From: Anthopleura xanthogrammica
Taxonomy: Eukaryota; Cnidaria; Anthozoa; Actiniaria; Actiniidae
NCBI GenBank assembly: GCA_964019055.1
Contig: OZ025206.1
Span: 16,403,291 to 16,467,290 of the forward strand
Reading direction: 5' to 3'
Length of the DNA stretch: 64,000 bases
This document shows positions 9,201 to 17,500 of the stretch, piece after piece. The notes beneath the pieces were generated by a model. That model had not been told where the DNA came from and did not search any database. It saw only the letters and a list, made by a program, of their open reading frames with translations. Numbering within the stretch: position 1 is the first letter of the stretch; every line of letters begins with the position of its first letter. Position numbers and translations under genes: made by a program.

Positions 9201-10767
9201 ACTTTATCAAAATTCTTGTACGCTGATTACGACTTCTGCATTCACTGCAGTCTGATTTTTAACACAAATATTTGGTATAAACAGCCAACTGGAAAACATG
9301 CGCTAATCAACTGCGCATGACTAATAATGATGCCAATCCATCCCACACGTAGTGCTATGTTACTTACAAAGAGGTGATCTTGTAGAAAAATCATCATTAG
9401 CTTTGCGCAGTGGCATTACCGTAGCCAGTGAGGTCTATCCGAGGCGCGGTTATTGCTGATTGAAAACTTTTCCCAATATCCCGCAAGACGACTTGCAATA
9501 CAGTCGGCTTTGCAATTTTTGAAGGCCTGAAAAGGGCCACACTTCTCAAAAAAGAAAAAAAAAAAAAGGAAAACCTTTCGAGTTAGGTTGACGGTAATAA
9601 GTATTCATTATCTCGAAGTGTTTTGATTTTTTGTTTTGTTCGTGGTTTCATAGCTGTTTTTCCTGACTGCTACTGGTCAGTTGCAATCAAGCGATGAAGC
9701 AAACCCTCTTTGCGTGGAAGCAATGGGTGAAGAGATTCTCTTTATGGGATGCGATATCAACTCTGAAACTTCGCAGTGGATAACCATGGTATGTAGTGTA
9801 AATCATATAATGGTAATAGGGGATGTCTTGGTCTTTTTCATAAGAGTGACTACGAGTTGATTTAACGTTATTGTGATGATTGGAACAATCTTCACGAGAC
9901 TACTGACACACGATGCAACATTGTGCACAATGTTGCAGGGAATCAGATGTTGCGAGTCATGTGACTAGACGCAATTCGTCCACACAATGTTGCTGAAGTA
10001 GAAAAGGATCCTACTTCATCAACATTTCCTGCAATATTGCGCGCAATGTTGCACCGTGTGTCTGCGCCTTCATTCAATGGACGCAACAGTTGGTGCATTG
10101 AATAAAGGCGAATGAAGAATTAAGAATGGACGTCTAAAAAAAAAGAATCAAAGTAGAATTATTCTACTTTTGATTCTCTTTTAGGCGTCCATTCTTAACC
10201 TGAAATACGTTGTTTTCAAACCCAAAACAAATGATTTTTTTCATCACAGACGTGTGTACGACGTGGTGCTAGACTTATTTGAAATCTGAGCAGCTTCCTC
10301 TTTAGTTTGAGACCTTTTTTGGTCAAATGTTTGGCTTTAATGTTCCTTAATAATCACGACAATGTTGTTTGTATTTAAGAAAGTATAGCAATACTTTATG
10401 CTTACTAAGAATATGTGATGTTAATATGCCAACCATTTCACAACAGCTCTTCACAAGTTGCCTTGTCTTGCCAGCCAATCCATCTCTGGTTGGCACATGA
10501 ATGACAAAACCTTACATCACAGTCATGAAGTATGGCTATTTCTTATCGGTCTAGTGCCACCAACACTGCTGACATATTCGAGACTTTTGAGAATATTTGA
10601 TAACTAAGTCACTACTATATTATTGATCTTGTTTCTAGGGTAAGAGTATATACCACAAGACAAGGAAAAAATGCTTGGAATCCAACGCTAAAACGGGGAC
10701 ATTTACACTTAAGAGGTGTTTTGGTTCAACAGCCCAAGAATGGGTTTTCAGTAACAAGCAAACATGA
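276..10767 (+). CDS. Polypeptide N-acetylgalactosaminyltransferase, C-terminal four exons (5' part outside window)
   Basis: This Golgi enzyme family moves GalNAc from UDP-GalNAc to Ser/Thr, the first step of mucin-type O-glycosylation. Exons seen: 276-596, 3867-3965, 9654-9788 and 10639-10767 (stop TGA). All junctions fall between codons and have GT-AG borders. The first exon carries the family block [20 protein letters not shown], which closes the catalytic domain. The other three encode the three repeats of a ricin-B (beta-trefoil) lectin domain: alpha with CIDTMGR and CHGMGGNQ, beta with LCVEAMGE and SQWITM, gamma with KCLESN and QEWVFS. The sugar-binding Asp of the CLD motif is kept only in alpha (CID); beta has CVE and gamma CLE. 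The visible part is 227 residues. The family is clear; which GALNT orthologue it is cannot be decided from this fragment. The intron 3966-9653 holds the U4 snRNA array. Confidence 0.93.
1167..1436. mobile_element. Broken ends of a GACCCCTTG-type palindromic element (family A)
   Basis: Positions 1167-1265 match the left half of the fuller element at 59879-60012: a GACGTCA-like core, GCAGCTCAAT, then AAAGAATTTCAATC. Positions 1395-1436 match its other end in direct orientation: TAGACCCCTTGTAGCAGCA, then AATGCAGCTCAATTTG. About 130 bp of unrelated DNA, including the poly-C run, separates the two. This is best read as rearranged remains of non-autonomous elements. Confidence 0.6.
1455..1697 (+). 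CDS. Unrecognised small ORF with one membrane segment, doubtful gene
   Basis: The 80-codon frame starts at ATG 1455. It has a basic N-terminus (RMPIKSQPRKSFIDK), a Ser/Thr patch, and a strongly hydrophobic stretch around residues 37-66 that includes FIYLTIMILLFTPLVVYWLV. That looks like one or two transmembrane segments. No family is recognised. It lies inside a GalNAc-transferase intron just after a transposon fragment, with no splice sites or promoter that I can point to. It could be a chance frame, a retrocopied fragment or a small membrane protein. Confidence 0.15.
   Translation: MNRMPIKSQPRKSFIDKISSFTSSIFSDLTRLFYRYKAILYVFIYLTIMILLFTPLVVYWLVDQLVRAWLSWFLVPCSQT
2798..2885. mobile_element. 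Small hairpin element
   Basis: An imperfect palindrome of about 88 bp. The centre is the hairpin GTTGTATCAGAT/ATCTGATACAAC, and the arms TAAGTAATAT/ATATTACTTA bound it. The size and shape suit a miniature inverted-repeat element. No coding capacity. Confidence 0.5.
3271..3387. mobile_element. MITE of the GGCCCGGTTCAAAC family (family B)
   Basis: The arms are GTCAAACGTCGAACTTC and ATGAGCCGAACGCATTG on the left, and TCGGCTCATGAGAAGATCG and GTTTGAACTGGGTCTTA on the right. It is related to the better preserved copy at 35907-36098. Non-coding. Confidence 0.6.
3403..3606. mobile_element. MITE-like repeat of the TTTTGGTGG/CCACCAAAACC family (family C)
   Basis: It contains two direct copies of GAAACACTTTGATTGACGTC and ends with CCACCAAAACCTTATAG. 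The related palindrome at 35048-35174 has the same TGTCAATCAA and CCACCAAAACCTTA ends. A fragment of the same family (GACGTCCACCCAAACC) lies at about 4059-4074. Confidence 0.5.
4287..4426 (+). ncRNA. U4 spliceosomal snRNA, copy 1
   Basis: U4 pairs with U6 in the tri-snRNP and is released when the spliceosome activates. This 140-nt copy begins AGCTTTGCGCAGTGGCATTA, as animal U4 does. It contains the 5' stem-loop (CCAGTGAGGTCTATCCGAGG), the U6-pairing segments, the central hairpin, the Sm site AATTTTTG and a 3' hairpin GGCC-TGAAAAG-GGCC. Compared with copy 3 it has C to A in the central loop (TTGAAATAC). A conserved upstream block replaces a TATA box, as expected for RNA polymerase II snRNA genes. 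Confidence 0.93.
4868..4925 (+). promoter_or_regulatory. Conserved U4 upstream element (PSE-like), representative copy
   Basis: The block TACGTAGTGCTTTGTTACTT lies about 30-55 bases before each U4 start and recurs with few changes upstream of all eight copies. No TATA box follows it. Position and conservation fit the proximal sequence element of polymerase II snRNA genes; this is an inference from placement. Equivalent blocks end at 4286, 5549, 6190, 6825 and 9398 on + and start at 8333 and 8975 on -. Confidence 0.55.
4926..5065 (+). ncRNA. U4 spliceosomal snRNA, copy 2 (variant)
   Basis: A 140-nt U4 copy with intact 5' stem-loop, Sm site AATTTTTG and 3' hairpin. The central hairpin arm reads CAGACGG where the other copies have CAGTCGG. 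This breaks one base pair with CGACT, so the copy may be less functional or a pseudogene. It is followed by spacer type B. Confidence 0.9.
5550..5689 (+). ncRNA. U4 spliceosomal snRNA, copy 3
   Basis: A 140-nt U4 copy with the array's majority sequence in every segment that can be compared: CGACTTGCAATACAGTCGG hairpin, Sm site AATTTTTG, 3' hairpin GGCCTGAAAAGGGCC. It is followed by spacer type A. It is a good candidate for an expressed gene. Confidence 0.94.
6191..6330 (+). ncRNA. U4 spliceosomal snRNA, copy 4
   Basis: A 140-nt U4 copy. It carries the same central-loop C to A change as copy 1 (TTGAAATAC) and a 3' hairpin GGCCTGAAGAAGGCC. The Sm site AATTTTTG is intact. It is followed by spacer type B. 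Confidence 0.92.
6826..6965 (+). ncRNA. U4 spliceosomal snRNA, copy 5
   Basis: A 140-nt U4 copy with majority sequence and 3' hairpin GGCCTGAAAAAGGCC. It is the last member of the direct run. Its downstream flank, from about 6970, diverges from both spacer types, so the array is broken here. Confidence 0.93.
6970..7490. other. Diverged spacer between direct and inverted U4 blocks
   Basis: This stretch lacks U4. From about 7275 to 7485 it resembles a diverged spacer A (GTTTCCTTTTTCTTGG, TTATGCATGAACT and GGAGTCAGAAGCG segments). The first part is unlike either spacer. No gene is seen. Confidence 0.5.
7492..7954. mobile_element. Palindromic element with about 120-bp terminal inverted repeats (family D)
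   Basis: The left arm starts TTAAAGTGCACCTAACCCC and the right arm ends GGGGTTAGGTGCACTTTAA; about 120 bp of each arm match. The roughly 220-bp centre has no useful frame. TTAA at both outer edges could be a piggyBac-type target duplication (inference). It sits at the break between the direct and inverted U4 blocks. A shorter relative is at 28803-28953. Confidence 0.75.
8193..8332 (-). ncRNA. U4 spliceosomal snRNA, copy 6 (inverted)
   Basis: A 140-nt U4 on the minus strand: RNA start at 8332, 3' hairpin GGCCTGAATAAGGCC ending at 8193. The core is majority sequence. Its downstream flank (7960-8190) is spacer type B in reverse, so whole units were inverted, not just the RNA. Confidence 0.93.
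8835..8974 (-). ncRNA. U4 spliceosomal snRNA, copy 7 (inverted)
   Basis: A 140-nt minus-strand U4 with majority sequence and 3' hairpin GGCCTGAAAAGGGCC. Spacer type A follows it in reverse (about 8480-8830). Together with copy 6 it forms an inverted A+B pair. Confidence 0.93.
9399..9538 (+). ncRNA. U4 spliceosomal snRNA, copy 8
   Basis: A 140-nt plus-strand U4 with majority sequence. It sits 115 bp before the third visible GalNAc-transferase exon (9654). Its upstream flank (about 9180-9398) is spacer-B-derived in direct orientation. Confidence 0.93.
9906..10063. mobile_element. GCAACATTG-rich palindrome (family E)
   Basis: The outer arms are CACACGATGCAACATTG and CAATGTTGCACCGTGTG, with an inner palindrome around TGCTGAAGTAGAAAAGGATCC. 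It is related to 27502-27672. It lies in the last GalNAc-transferase intron and is non-coding. Confidence 0.6.
10120..10198. repeat. Near-perfect 79-bp hairpin
   Basis: The arms TTAAGAATGGACGTCTAAAA and TTTTAGGCGTCCATTCTTAA enclose AAGAATCAAAGTAGAA/TTCTACTTTTGATTCT. TTAA lies at both ends. It looks like a very short MITE or the collapsed ends of one. Confidence 0.6.
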
Positions 10768-11930
10768 TTACAAGAAGAGAATCAACTGAAGAGACAGCAT
10801 AGTCCCAACGCAGCTCAATTATGTCAAAACAATAGAATTTTGAAATGAAATTTATTGGTTTGCCCTCCAAAATGCTGGATTTTAATCAGCTGATAAAATT
10901 CTTTGAATCTTGTTATCTGCTCCAAATGGTAGTAAAACACTGACTGTCAGCCACAAAAGAATTCTATTGAAAATTTGTGATTCAGCTGATAAACATCCTG
11001 CACGAGAAAGGAAATGACTTGGATAAATACCATGGAATTGAGCTGCACTGGGAGTTGCTAAATGGTATCCAGCCAGTAAGTAAGATATTTCTTTACGAAT
11101 AATGTTACCAGTAAAAAGATAAAGCTAAGGCATTATAGACATGGTCGCTGGTCCATGTTAACTTTTTCAGTGTTTTCGTTTAATGTCAAAATCCTTTCTC
11201 TCACGTTGATGGTCTACAAAAATGAACCACATTCTCCCAGCCGCATGTTTACTTAATGGGAAATTTTCTTTTCTTTTTTTCATAACATTTGAAAAATATT
11301 TTAGTTTTAAATTCTCTGGTGCTCACGATTAGTATCTATTATGTGTGGTTCAGTAGTTTTTGCATTGTTTAAGTTCTGCATTTTATTCATTTACCTTTGT
11401 TATTTTAAATAAGCTAACCTTGAGTAAATGAGCCTGTAATCAAGGAACATAGCAGTATTTTACAAATTCAGCACTCTTCTATTATTGGTATACTGTAGTT
11501 TAGTTAGCCTTAGGACAAACTGGTGAACACACTAAAAAAAAATTAATACTAAAAAACTTAGAGCTGTAAATGTATCATAGCCATGTCTACCCACTTTGTG
11601 AACTACATTGTTCACTAAAGGTTGGAACAATCTCTGCTCTTTGATAAAAGCATTAAAACATTAGGATTGAATATTTGTTCAGAGTAAATATAATTTGTAT
11701 TTTATTTTGAGACAAATTTATTTGGAAATTATTCAAAGAAATATTTTGACTGTAAATTTCTTATCTTGAACTATTAAAGTGGTTTGAAGATATTCTGTTC
11801 AACATATTATTAATGTTTAGTATTCTTGGGGTGCATGTGATGCCATAGCTACCATTTTGGATGACTTATTTTTTTTTATTCTCATGGAAAGAGAAAGATG
11901 CTCCCTAAAATCTTGCCCTACTCCCTTACT
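10768..11930. other. Convergent 3' space between the GalNAc-transferase and the exonuclease
   Basis: This AT-rich stretch lies between two gene ends. At 10810-11046 it holds a poor palindrome with outer GCAGCTCAATT/AATTGAGCTGC, possibly an old family-A element. TTTATT near 11875 and 11701-11724 would read as AATAAA on the minus strand, so they could serve the exonuclease. A weak spliced-exon-like stretch at 10984-11078 (+) was not accepted. Confidence 0.4.
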
Positions 11931-14285
11931 TTATGGTACCTTTGCCATTTTCTCTATTGACTTCAGTTTTTTGTAAACCATTAATCCAGCCTGTATGGAC
12001 AAAGGAAATAAATCTGGTTAATCTCACATCAACTATGTTGTAAACAAAGGGATATTATTGTTGATACTTACATATGCATCAATAGCGGCATACATCTGTT
12101 GCTCTTTTGACAGAGGTGCTATTTCCCAATTACTACAGCGAATATTATGGTCTTTGTTTAGCTGCTCCTTAAACTGAGTGACATTAATGAAGATCATTGT
12201 CAAGTTGTTATATCTATCAGAAACAGTAAATAATATGAACCCAAATGTTGTGTTGGTAGGGTGTTGGCTAACAACATACTTTTAATGTACCAAAATATTT
12301 GTGTTTGTATACTGTCTATCAATAGAGGCTTTGCACCATTACACGATGGCAGCCATGACAGGAGGCATAACAATAGTCTTTTTTTTCCTGGGAACCTGAA
12401 TTTTTTCTCATGTAAATCAGATTAGATCAGATGCAATTGTTCCTGCCTCCTGTTATGGCTGCCATCACGTGATGGTGCAAAGCCTCTATAGCCAATACTA
12501 ATCGTCCTGTGATGATCAACAGCTTATTAAAACCATAATAATTTTGGGTTTTATATGAAAAGGCAGTTGTATCTGATGCATACAATGATGACTAATGATT
12601 GGAATGAGAACTATATCTTCAAGTTATAGATTTTAGAAGCCCAATACATACCAGATTCATAACAAGACCTGTTAGGCTCCAGTTTTCATTTGAACCAAGT
12701 TGCTGATTTGCTAGAACTGACAGATCAACCAGACCTCTTGAATTAACATCAAATTCTTTTGACAGCTTTGCAATGTCACTGAGGAAATAAATGATTGTAA
12801 TTAAAAACAACACGCCAGAGTAGTTAGTCATATTTAACTAAACCAAATTAATGAAAACAAACCCCTACATCATGTTTTTTTGTACCTCATGATGCCGACT
12901 CCTGTCTTCAATATTTTGTCATTTTCCAAAAGCAACTTCAAAGCACTTGGAAAACCTACATAAATTTGATGGTTATGAATCAGTTTTATGGTGCATCTAT
13001 TTTATTCCGGCAAAGGACTAACAACCAAAATGTAATATAGCTACTTTACAAACATGTTTACAGTGTTTAAGTAATATCTTCTTATTCACTTATTGTATTC
13101 AACACATGTACAGTCCCAACTAATAACCACTAGCCATTAACAGTTTATTGTGCATATGAAACAAAATGTTCTTTTCAAAAGGTTTTCTTTTTAAAATAGA
13201 TTTTATTTCAAAATTATTTTGAATATGAGGCCCCTACAAGGTAATACAAGATGAGACTTTAACACCTAACATAATAGACCCCTTTAATACACAGACATGT
13301 AAAAAATAAGCAAGAGCTTACCAGACATTCTCGATAGATGAAACAGATAACAAGTGTCTTCTGTTGTACACAGCTGAATAAGAGCAGTCTTCCTTGAACC
13401 ACCACCCTTTATGAATGAAACTCTCCATTCCATATCAAAACCCATCACTATCTCTTCTTTTGCACTATAAAATACACCAATGTATTAATATTTATGTTTC
13501 ATAAACCAATGATCACTCCTTATGAGTAATGAGTGTTCTTATGAGAAATTTACTCCACACACCCAAACCTGGTCCATTACATTCATAATATTAGGGCAAG
13601 ATTGCTTGAGGAGACTCAAATGGATGTAAGATGAATCATGCACTGCTACCAATGGGTATATGTCAGTATTGCCAGACTTTATGTATCTCTAACTGTTAAT
13701 TGCCTGGCTTGTGGGTAGGTATTTTGGCAGTACTCAATGCCCAAGGGTAGGAAATCTGAGTACCTTCTTTTACAAACCTTGTAATGAGGCGGTCACAGAT
13801 AAAATTGCATTCATCTTTATGATAGCAGTAGATTATTCTACCATTGTACTTAAGTAGTGGTAATTTAGTATCACTGAATCCTTCATAGAAACTAGGAGGT
13901 AGTGTTCTGCTAGGTTTAACCTGCAACCAAAACCATACCAGCAAATAATCAAAGCTAAAAATAAGGGAAATGGGGAATTCCACTTAGGTTATTTGCTAGT
14001 ACCCCTCTGTCATGAGTAATGTGGAGTAACAATACATTTTCATAAATATGTAACCAACATAGACCACAGGTCACCGTGGTCCTCTTTTCATACCGATGAA
14101 AAAGAAGCAGGATGAACGCAGAGATTTTGATCTTTATCTACAAGAGAAAAGAATACACTTTTTAGCTCAAGATGAAAAAATGACAAAAAAAAGAAAGCGC
14201 ATATGGAAATTATTTTACCAGACTGATTGCTAGGACGCTTAATCCATTCTGGAAGCTTGCGTTTCTTGCCCTCGACATCTGCCAT
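11931..14285 (-). CDS. WRN-type 3'-5' exonuclease, stand-alone
   Basis: Predicted nuclear 3'-5' DNA exonuclease, 251 residues, with no helicase. Eight exons in transcript order: 14219-14285, 14094-14137, 13778-13920, 13322-13464, 12886-12955, 12652-12778, 12072-12173, 11931-11990; phases agree throughout (756 nt). The start MADVEGKKRKLPEWIKRP resembles the N-terminus of Werner proteins (KCPEW). DEDDy residues are all visible: Asp95 and Glu97 in GFDMEW, Asp157 in GVGIMSD, Tyr226 and Asp230 in YAAIDAY. Other family marks are TALIQLC, YLFHLS and NWSL. It ends about 19 residues after the last motif, so the missing helicase is a real gene structure, as in plant WEX and fly WRNexo. It is transcribed divergently from the CRPPA gene. 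Confidence 0.93.
12323..12488. mobile_element. Palindromic MITE in an exonuclease intron
   Basis: TAGAGGCTTTGCACCAT on the left and ATGGTGCAAAGCCTCTA on the right, then GGCAGCCATGACAGGAGGCA against TGCCTCCTGTTATGGCTGCC. The inverted arms are about 60 bp. No coding capacity. Confidence 0.75.
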
Positions 14286-14512
14286 TTTAATGTCCTGTGA
14301 TTATTGGGTCTTTAACGAATCATTTCGTAAGAAAACGATACCGAAAACATTCATAAATTCATTGAAATAATGCGTTAAAGGAACACTTTTATGTCGGAAT
14401 CTTGACGAATGTCATTTTTAAGCAGGCGTTACAAGCGTTTGGCGGGAAAACTTTAGGCCGAGTAGGATTGGGTCTACCTCAGTCCAGACTCCCTCGGATA
14501 TTCCAAATCAAG
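14286..14512. promoter_or_regulatory. Bidirectional promoter, exonuclease (-) and CRPPA (+)
   Basis: Only 227 bp separate the two divergent start codons, so both promoters must lie here or overlap the first exons. No TATA box is evident. TTTGGCGGGAAA at 14438-14449 matches the classical E2F/DP consensus. Confidence 0.7.
14438..14449 (+). promoter_or_regulatory. E2F-type binding site
   Basis: TTTGGCGGGAAA is an exact match to the textbook E2F site and lies 64 bp before the CRPPA start codon, within the shared promoter. E2F control would suit a DNA-repair exonuclease; occupancy is inferred. Confidence 0.55.
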
Positions 14513-17500
14513 ATGGCGGACGACGAGAGGGTTGAGAAAGACGAGGTGACTTTTAGTGTTGGTGCTGTTCTTCCAGCAGCCGGTAGCGGCACTAGAATGT
14601 GCATGGAAACTCCTAAACAGGTAATCAAAGAAACGATTGAACTTGTTTTTCATTTTTTATCTCGATCAGTGGAAATGTTGATTTTTACTCACCTCTGTTT
14701 GTAAACAACTCATCTGGAAATATTTTTAGAAGTAAGCTTATGACTTTTCTTCTCAGTTATTATAAACAAGTCTTATTATATTCATATTCATTCATGTTTT
14801 GCATGTTTTTTTTCTTCTTTTAGTTTTGTAAGATCCTAAATCGGCCATTGATAAGTTACACTATTGAAGCATTTGAAAGGTAAAATATGTCGGTACAATT
14901 ATGAAGTTCTGCTACACTACACATCCCAATGAACTAGGAGAAAGTCCATCATAATGTTATAAAGTAAATGCTAGGTTCATAGTTTGGAGTAGATTTTATG
15001 TGGCTGTCATCATCTGTTGAAACAATCAAAATATACAAGATGCTTTAATTACTATCAATCATGATGCCTAGCATAGTGACTGTGGTAGCATGCTAAATTG
15101 CAGTAAGTACTAGAAGTTTCTCAATCTGAAAGGCAGACTGTGAGTCAGTGAACCTAAGCTTTGTTTATGGCTCAAATGTGTGTGTATGATGCACATGTTA
15201 TCCTGTTGTCTCCCTTCATTCAGTTTTTTAATAAATAGATATTAGCAAATTGTTGGAAGTAATCAGCATAGACTATAAACACCCCACTTAAAGTTGTAGT
15301 TATTTATAGTGTCCCCGATTAGTGTGCTACTTGTGGCATGCTAGAAGTTTGACACATTAATAAAGCTTATGTATGTATGTATGTAGTGATACTTCTAGTC
15401 ATTTCACTGTGTATCTTTCATAAACTGGTTTACTGGCAAAACAACATGCATTCAATAAAAGCTCGATCAAATGTGTACTCTGAAGCCTTGGTTGAATTTT
15501 TATTGATTTGTATAGATGTTCTCTCTTCTACATGCTTCTAGGGTTTTCCTCTGGGTTTTCTGGTTTTCCTCCTTCTGCAAAAATCAACTCTTGATATTCC
15601 AATTCGATCTGGCATCAAATACTTCGTCATGAGGCTCTGCCTCAAGAGATTTAGTAATTACTCCCTGCATGTTCAATGTACGTAAAAAAAAATTTTAGTA
15701 CCTTAATTTTTTAATATTATTATTGTTTAGAGTGTGCTGGATAAAAGAAATAGTGGTGCCAGTGGCAGAAGACAGCTTTGAACACATGCAACAAGTAAGA
15801 TTTTTTATTTATCCTATTAAAGTTATATCTTTAGCAAAAGTTTATTGTATAAACCATATAATTCTTAATTGATGGCAACAATGCACCTTTAAATAGCATA
15901 GAATAATTTATTATTAATTAATGTACAGATTATAAAGGATTTCAAGCATACCAAAGTGAGATTGACTCTTGGAGGGGATACAAGGTACCATATAATATTT
16001 CATTAAAGGAGCTACATTGTAGCCTATGTTTGTAACCTTATTCTAAGTTACCTGTTTGTCTAGTATATGAGTATATGGGTTGCCTGTGTTGACAGTTTGT
16101 CAATTGTCTTCATCCTAGCCCAATAACCCCCTTACCCCTAAAGCCCAGTGGTGGAAAAAGCACTTCCATTGATTTACAGAAAAGTATTGTGAAGAATAAT
16201 TGTAGAGTACCTTGTAGCTTACTTATTATACTTTTTGTTATTTTTAGTATAATTCTGCACTCTCTTTTCTTAGACATCAATCAATTTTCAATGGAGTTAG
16301 AGAATTAGCAAATCACAAGAAGCCACCAGATATTGTAAGTTCTATGTGATTAAAACCAAAATACAATTACATTTGTATGAACAATGTTCATTACTTGCTT
16401 TTGTATGTGTATAGAAAGGTTCCTTGTGACTGTGCCAAATGCTTTTAGAGTTGTAGTCAAAGATAAGGATTGCAGTTGTGCTATTGAAAAATGTTTCCAA
16501 TTTTATGGGCATCAGTTTTTTAAAGTGGCTATATCAGACTGACATCCTTCAATTTCTCTGATTATTTTCTATAGGTTATCATTCATGATGCTGTTAGGCC
16601 ATTTGTTAGTGAAGATATATTGAGAAAAGTAGCTCTGGCAGCCAATAATCATGGGGTAAGACTCAGTGTAAAGCAGCAGAATAAAGATAGTATACTTCTA
16701 TCTTCAGGTACTTCCTCCTCGACACCACTCTTCACTTCCTTTAGTAATTCTTGTCATTAACAGAGACCATAAACTTTGAAGGCAAAAGTTTTTCACTATG
16801 CTGGTTGGATCGTGGGGGTGGGTTGTGGGGGTAGCTAGTTGTTTCGATACGTGCCAGTTTTGATACAGCCCGTTTCGATACACATCAATAGTGGTTTCGA
16901 TATACATGATATGGCTGATTCGATACATGATATACATTTTTTAAGTCATAACATACTATATAATTTATAAGGTGCTTATTTCTGATAATTTAAGGAAAAA
17001 TTCCATGATGTATGAAGATGATCATCAAGTATAACACCACAGTGACTTTCTTATTATCGTATCAAAACGACTCAACCCCAAGATCCACTATGTTTTCATT
17101 TATTAATCATGAAAAACCTCTTAAATAAAACCTTGGAATTATATCAAAAACATTATATGGATGCATTTGAAGTTCTACAATGATGCTAAAAAGAGTTTAA
17201 TTGGTCGATCAAATTAAAAACTTTTTGCCACTATCAAATCAGCCATACCATGTGTATCGAAACCAATATTGATGTGCATCAAAATGGGCTAAATACCGTG
17301 TATCAAAACCGACACGTATCCAAACAACTGGTATTGGTTGTGGGGGTTGTGATCCCCTATGAGAACTTCAATTAACTGGCTGACAGTGAGAGATGGCTAA
17401 CTAGAATAAGGCATTGTTTTTGCTTTCATACAGCCCTGTGTTAAAAAAATACTGGATCCTCCTCTGCTATGCAGTTGAACTTAACTGTGTTTGACAAGTG

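Larger units (their letters stand above)
4287..9600. repeat. U4 snRNA array with alternating A and B spacers
   Basis: Direct U4 starts at 4287, 4926, 5550, 6191 and 6826 give 624-641 bp spacing. Spacers alternate. Type A contains TCGGAGTCAGAATCGAAATA and GACGAGCAGTTTTTACCTGC. Type B contains TTCGTTCTTAAGGTAAGGGT and CCAATAAAAGAACAAATGAC. The higher-order unit is therefore about 1.27 kb with two U4 genes. A block from about 7960 to 9145 is the same unit inverted. Open frames of 60-100 codons inside the spacers recur only because the DNA recurs; none shows coding character. Confidence 0.85.

Noticed and set aside
10984..11078. Exon-like stretch with acceptor TTGTGATTCAG and donor CCA|GTAAGT on the plus strand
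   Set aside because: No partner exons fit, and it overlaps a degraded palindrome with GCAGCTCAATT/AATTGAGCTGC ends. The GalNAc-transferase already ends at 10767.
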